From NCBI GenBank assembly GCA_001871075.1, contig MNUP01000121.1, forward strand, positions 1 to 7,702: 7,702 bases of DNA, in the 5' to 3' direction. The notes below the pieces were generated by a model. The model saw nothing but the letters and a program-made list of their open reading frames with translations, was not told the origin of the DNA and made no database searches. The stretch's first letter is position 1; each line of letters starts with the position of its first letter. Shown in pieces: positions 5,701 through 7,702 of this stretch. The stretch comes from Candidatus Desantisbacteria bacterium CG1_02_49_89. GTDB taxonomy: Bacteria; Desantisbacteria; UBA1551. The translations under genes and the position numbers were made by a program.

Positions 5701-7650
5701 ATATCTGTTGTTCGTCCTTGCAATGAAAATAAGGCTTTCAAGCGGGGTCTTCGAGGCAGCTGCCTTCGCCTTCTGCGCCGCTTCAGCCGGCCCTGAACCC
5801 GTGCTCACCTTGAAATCGTCTATGGTGATCGCCCCTCCCCTGAATATGCCCACTATCAGGTTGTAATCCTCAAAATCATCAAGAGTTATCGTTATTGTCT
5901 TGCTGCCTATGCTTCCAGGCCCGTCAGTCCACTGTGTCCACCCTCTGTCAGAAGGCCCCACTCCTGCTGTGTTTGAACGCGCGAGGAAATAAAAATACGC
6001 GTCTTCGGATTTAGCCAGGACCTTGTAATTGAAGGATATTGTGTATTCCTTCCCTCCCTGAAGCAAGAGCGCGTCAGGGCTGGTGTGGAAGAACTCGTGC
6101 CAGTCATCGCTGTCATTCCGTCCGTCGCCTTTAAGCGAAGCCTTGCCTGAAATTATCTCGTTCTTGTCGCTGCTGAAAGTACCCCATTCCCTTATGTCCC
6201 AGTCTGAATCCTTTTCATTCGCCTCAAAACCGTAATTCGCGATAACTTTCATCGGCTCTTCCTTCGGTTTTGCCGGCGCTTTTACTTCTTCTTTTTTCAC
6301 AGGCGCCTTCTGCTCCTTTTCCCTGTTCTTACTCTCGTCTCTTATTACCTTTTCAATAGTTCCCTCATCAGGCTCACCTTCAAAAACAGCGAAATCATCT
6401 ATCACTATCGAGCTCTGCTTGAAGATACCGATTATAAGGTAGTAATCCGGGAACTCGTCAAGAGCGAACGTTATCAGCTTTACGCCTTCTTCCCCCGCTT
6501 CCTCGTTTATATCTGTCCAGCCCTTGTCAGCAGGGCCCGGTGCTCCGCCGATTATTGAACGGGCAAGGAAATAAGACCTTGCCCCATCCCCCTTTTCAAG
6601 TATCTTGTATTTAAAATAGACAGTATAAGTGCCGCCGCCTTCAAGGGGAAGCTTGGCAGCGTCAGTGTGGAAGAACTCGTTCCAGTCGCTTGTTCCCTCC
6701 ATACTGTTACCTTTCATAGAGGACTTGCCTGAAATAATTTCTTTTTTGTCGGTCGTTATGCCTGCTGCTGCTCCCGGAACCCATTCCTCAGGGTCTGCCG
6801 GCTCAAACCCGTAATAGCCCACAAGGCCCTTGGGACCCGGTTCTTTCTTTCCTTTTACTGCTTTCTTTGCCTGAGATTCCTTCTTCTTTTCTTTCGGCGC
6901 CTCACCGAGTTTCTTGCTTGTCTCTGAATAATACTTATCTATTTCCTCAGCTGAAAGTGGGCGGTTGTATATCTTTACCTCGTCTATCATCCCGGGAAAG
7001 TGATCTCCGATAGCAAGTGCTTCGTTATTTGTCTTCATCTCCGCGAAACCAGGGTCTGAACTGGACACCTCAACTCCGTCTATGTAAAAAACCACATTCG
7101 GCCCCGCCCCGTCAAAAGTAACCGCGATATGGTGCCAGGAATCATCCCAGGGGTTAAATCCTGAAGAGAGATCGTTAAAAGCCAATGAAGATTCTATATA
7201 GGAAGCAGACCATGATAAAACTCCGTTGTCAACGTTCAGGTATATGCCATAGTTGCGCGACTCACCGCTCCATTTCCTTATCACGTTCTGCCAGGAGCTG
7301 TTAGAGCCGGACGCCCTCATCCAGAACATGACCGTGCCTGCTTTTGTCAGGCCCAGGTCTTTCGCGTTCTTTACGTCAACGATGCTGGTTGTTCCGTCAA
7401 ATGAAAGGCAGTATCCGATCCCTTCTTTCGACCATGTTGCCCCGTTGATCGCCGCATCGTGCTTGTTGCCGGAAAGGTCAGCCGACGTCTTCCCGCTTCC
7501 TTCGTCAAAGCTCCAATACGCCACCAGTCCCTTCTCCGCTGCGTAGGTTAATGCTACGCAGGGATTTTCGAAGACCCGCCAAAGCTTTTGTGGCGGGAGC
7601 CCTGCGAAAAATACCAGCGACAAAATTGTAATGCTTATTAATTTTTTCAT
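2734..7650 (-). CDS. Secreted multidomain glycoside hydrolase (clan GH-A barrel, GH39/GH5-like) with LamG-like, tandem carbohydrate-binding-like and CBM9-like domains
   Basis: Predicted exported polysaccharide-active enzyme of 1638 residues. The ATG at 7650 follows an AAAGGA ribosome-binding site at 7663-7658 with a 7-base spacer. Domains in order: signal peptide with hydrophobic core 4-16; unusual insert at about 16-37; LamG-like fold about 41-238 (starts GLVAYWSFDEGSG, includes WHHIAVTFDG and MIDEVKIYNRPLS); Lys/Glu linker 243-274; beta module A about 276-424; charged linker; beta module B about 466-620; Ig-like strands and another galactose-binding-like region about 640-890; (beta/alpha)8 barrel about 905-1215; beta domain about 1217-1290; NEW3-like stretch about 1330-1410; CBM9-like domain about 1425-1638 (begins IDASLDEWKDF). 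In the barrel, WEIWNEPW holds the likely acid/base Glu1028 and LWMTEMGWPT the likely nucleophile Glu1133; the 105-residue spacing suits clan GH-A. No complete membrane anchor or sorting signal is visible. The family (GH39, GH5 or an unclassified relative) and the substrate cannot be settled by eye. Confidence 0.9.
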   Translation of the reverse strand: MKKLISITILSLVFFAGLPPQKLWRVFENPCVALTYAAEKGLVAYWSFDEGSGKTSADLSGNKHDAAINGATWSKEGIGYCLSFDGTTSIVDVKNAKDLGLTKAGTVMFWMRASGSNSSWQNVIRKWSGESRNYGIYLNVDNGVLSWSASYIESSLAFNDLSSGFNPWDDSWHHIAVTFDGAGPNVVFYIDGVEVSSSDPGFAEMKTNNEALAIGDHFPGMIDEVKIYNRPLSAEEIDKYYSETSKKLGEAPKEKKKESQAKKAVKGKKEPGPKGLVGYYGFEPADPEEWVPGAAAGITTDKKEIISGKSSMKGNSMEGTSDWNEFFHTDAAKLPLEGGGTYTVYFKYKILEKGDGARSYFLARSIIGGAPGPADKGWTDINEEAGEEGVKLITFALDEFPDYYLIIGIFKQSSIVIDDFAVFEGEPDEGTIEKVIRDESKNREKEQKAPVKKEEVKAPAKPKEEPMKVIANYGFEANEKDSDWDIREWGTFSSDKNEIISGKASLKGDGRNDSDDWHEFFHTSPDALLLQGGKEYTISFNYKVLAKSEDAYFYFLARSNTAGVGPSDRGWTQWTDGPGSIGSKTITITLDDFEDYNLIVGIFRGGAITIDDFKVSTGSGPAEAAQKAKAAASKTPLESLIFIARTNNRYNIFKPGEEINLDVSFMTSDDILNFQDLNAFQEEHMANGDSWGKYEKDPDGSGQVVKVTYLVKEPAQDWVDWMWNPTTPVDWSNFGKLEFEIYPLQNADYLTAKFVDQKKILLERSVGSLKPNQWQSISLPLKGDRSNMVQINFYVPCYAVPVDKEVSFYMKNMRLTEPVEAAAGKDALKGRKMALNTDILDFFGRKVKEDSKQFVFGEGKAGSNFKLKMDNPGFYWINLSLKIDNQEIKKRMGMAVIAPNKGAALDYNSPFGVNFMSDYTLGNLAGIKWDRRGMGWKWAEQQPGKFVWDGYDAMTVESYKNGINIMPVLSTPPDWERKMPKGYKPISTGVHAGWGDFPPKDLDKWGKYVFETVSRYKGKIKAWEIWNEPWPNCLFFNGGSVQDYTDLLKVAYEQAHKADPACIVIGLGGTEYNHMTQVFKAGGFPYMDVASIHHYQPGPNPPESAGYIDAIRKAREVMRKFGDGKEKDLWMTEMGWPTNITAPEFADNWVGISEELQGKYLPRTYILGLAEGLKKHFWFMFSNGGSDPKNFEHNQGLLFNDFTPKPSFAAYCNLTRELESLDYKGKLDLGGSIYCYLFEKSSRSCFVLWSLSEGAEMVISALPDSVKIVDIMGGPVKPETKDGKTRIPLSDAVMYLSSDKGNSAEIKAILEKAKIAGVSPVKINAQKTKRLDANRMLVSIEAANNLNREIKGELKISLPKGYEATPPNLGFGPLRPANPATLGFIVENISAPEASANIHFVIDAGEAGVMKGSQVIDLPIIKIAKTPMKIDASLDEWKDFQKIALNMPAQCSNPDKDPKDFSSVCYVTWDKDNLYFAADVTDDFVSCNDAATADFQHCDYYRLYLDLGKNASGSTFDGDDFEFVFTPTGPGNKPMLKEVSQAFGGPGHPGLDLSKIKIASKIVAAGLALPNANGWVIEAAIPWAQLSFKPKAGQVIGIKFITGDTDEKGEREDEYVYGDMTGAYWQDPTRFLDIYFAP
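5791..6825 (-). repeat. Two tandem copies of a ~150-residue beta-sandwich module in the large hydrolase
   Basis: Residues about 276-424 and 466-620 are clear paralogues. Shared landmarks in the same order are YGFE, EIISGK[SA]S[ML]KG, DW[NH]EFFHT, YFLARS, GW near the middle, and an ending of [LI]I[IV]GIF....I.IDDF. The pattern (N-terminal YGFE, a bound-ligand-style ISGK.SLKG turn, C-terminal IDDF.V) fits a galactose-binding-like or CBM4/CBM22-type jelly roll. A Lys/Glu/Pro-rich linker of about 40 residues separates them. DNA identity is clearly lower than protein identity, so this is an old duplication. Boundaries are approximate. Confidence 0.75.
7539..7606. repeat. Nested palindromic element inside the coding region, after the signal-peptide core
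   Basis: Three perfect inverted repeats are packed into 68 bases: CTGCGTAG (7539-7546) with CTACGCAG (7554-7561); CGCAGGG (7557-7563) with CCCTGCG (7600-7606); and inside the latter CCCGCCA (7575-7581) with TGGCGGG (7591-7597). On the minus strand the element is read as residues about 16-37 of the large hydrolase (LPPQKLWRVFENPCVALTY). This segment sits between a normal hydrophobic core and the AAEKG that should follow a cleavage site. It looks like an in-frame protein-coding palindromic insertion, comparable in principle to the Rickettsia palindromic elements. Only one copy is visible here, so mobility is inferred. Confidence 0.6.
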
Positions 7651-7702
7651 GTCTTTTTCCTTTCCCTTTATATCGTTCTCTTTTCCCTATTCTTCTTCCC
7701 CC

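Noticed and set aside
7651-7702. A promoter for the large hydrolase.
   Set aside because: A GATATAAAG stretch on the minus strand is weakly like a -10 box, but no matching -35 is present within the 52 bases available.

Overview
The window carries two large genes for secreted, multidomain carbohydrate-active proteins, both on the minus strand, separated by about 320 bases packed with palindromic repeats. Nothing on the plus strand looks like a gene. The style (medium GC, very long modular glycoside hydrolases joined by Lys/Glu/Pro-rich linkers, a LamG-like module, a CBM9-like C-terminus, GH42-type enzymes with N-terminal carbohydrate-binding modules, abundant small palindromic repeats) suggests an uncultured bacterium of the Omnitrophota / Lentisphaerota / Planctomycetota kind. 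This is a judgement from style; no marker gene is present.

Layout, following transcription on the minus strand. (1) 7702-7651: short purine-rich leader with a good ribosome-binding site. (2) 7650-2734: a 1638-residue secreted protein with signal peptide, LamG-like domain, two tandem copies of one beta-sandwich module, further beta domains, a clan GH-A (beta/alpha)8 barrel with candidate catalytic Glu1028 and Glu1133, and a CBM9-like domain. About 20 residues just after its signal-peptide core are encoded by a nested palindrome that looks like an in-frame inserted repeat. (3) 2733-2414: non-coding, with a 7-bp triplet repeat, two palindromic clusters and a hairpin-forming leader that overlaps the next ribosome-binding site. 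(4) From 2413 to the window edge: a GH42-like secreted glycosidase with an N-terminal galactose-binding-like module, an Ig-like domain, a helical segment and the catalytic barrel. Its reading frame breaks at about position 120. The true continuation appears to lie one frame over and runs off the window start.

Together the two proteins fit an extracellular or periplasmic polysaccharide-degrading set: the large protein supplies several binding modules plus a GH-A barrel, the second a GH42-type exo-glycosidase. The actual glycans cannot be read from the sequence. The most interesting observations are the palindromic element inside the coding region, the possible SD-sequestering RNA switch flanked by 9-bp direct repeats ahead of the GH42 gene, a partial resemblance between these two elements, and the frameshift.
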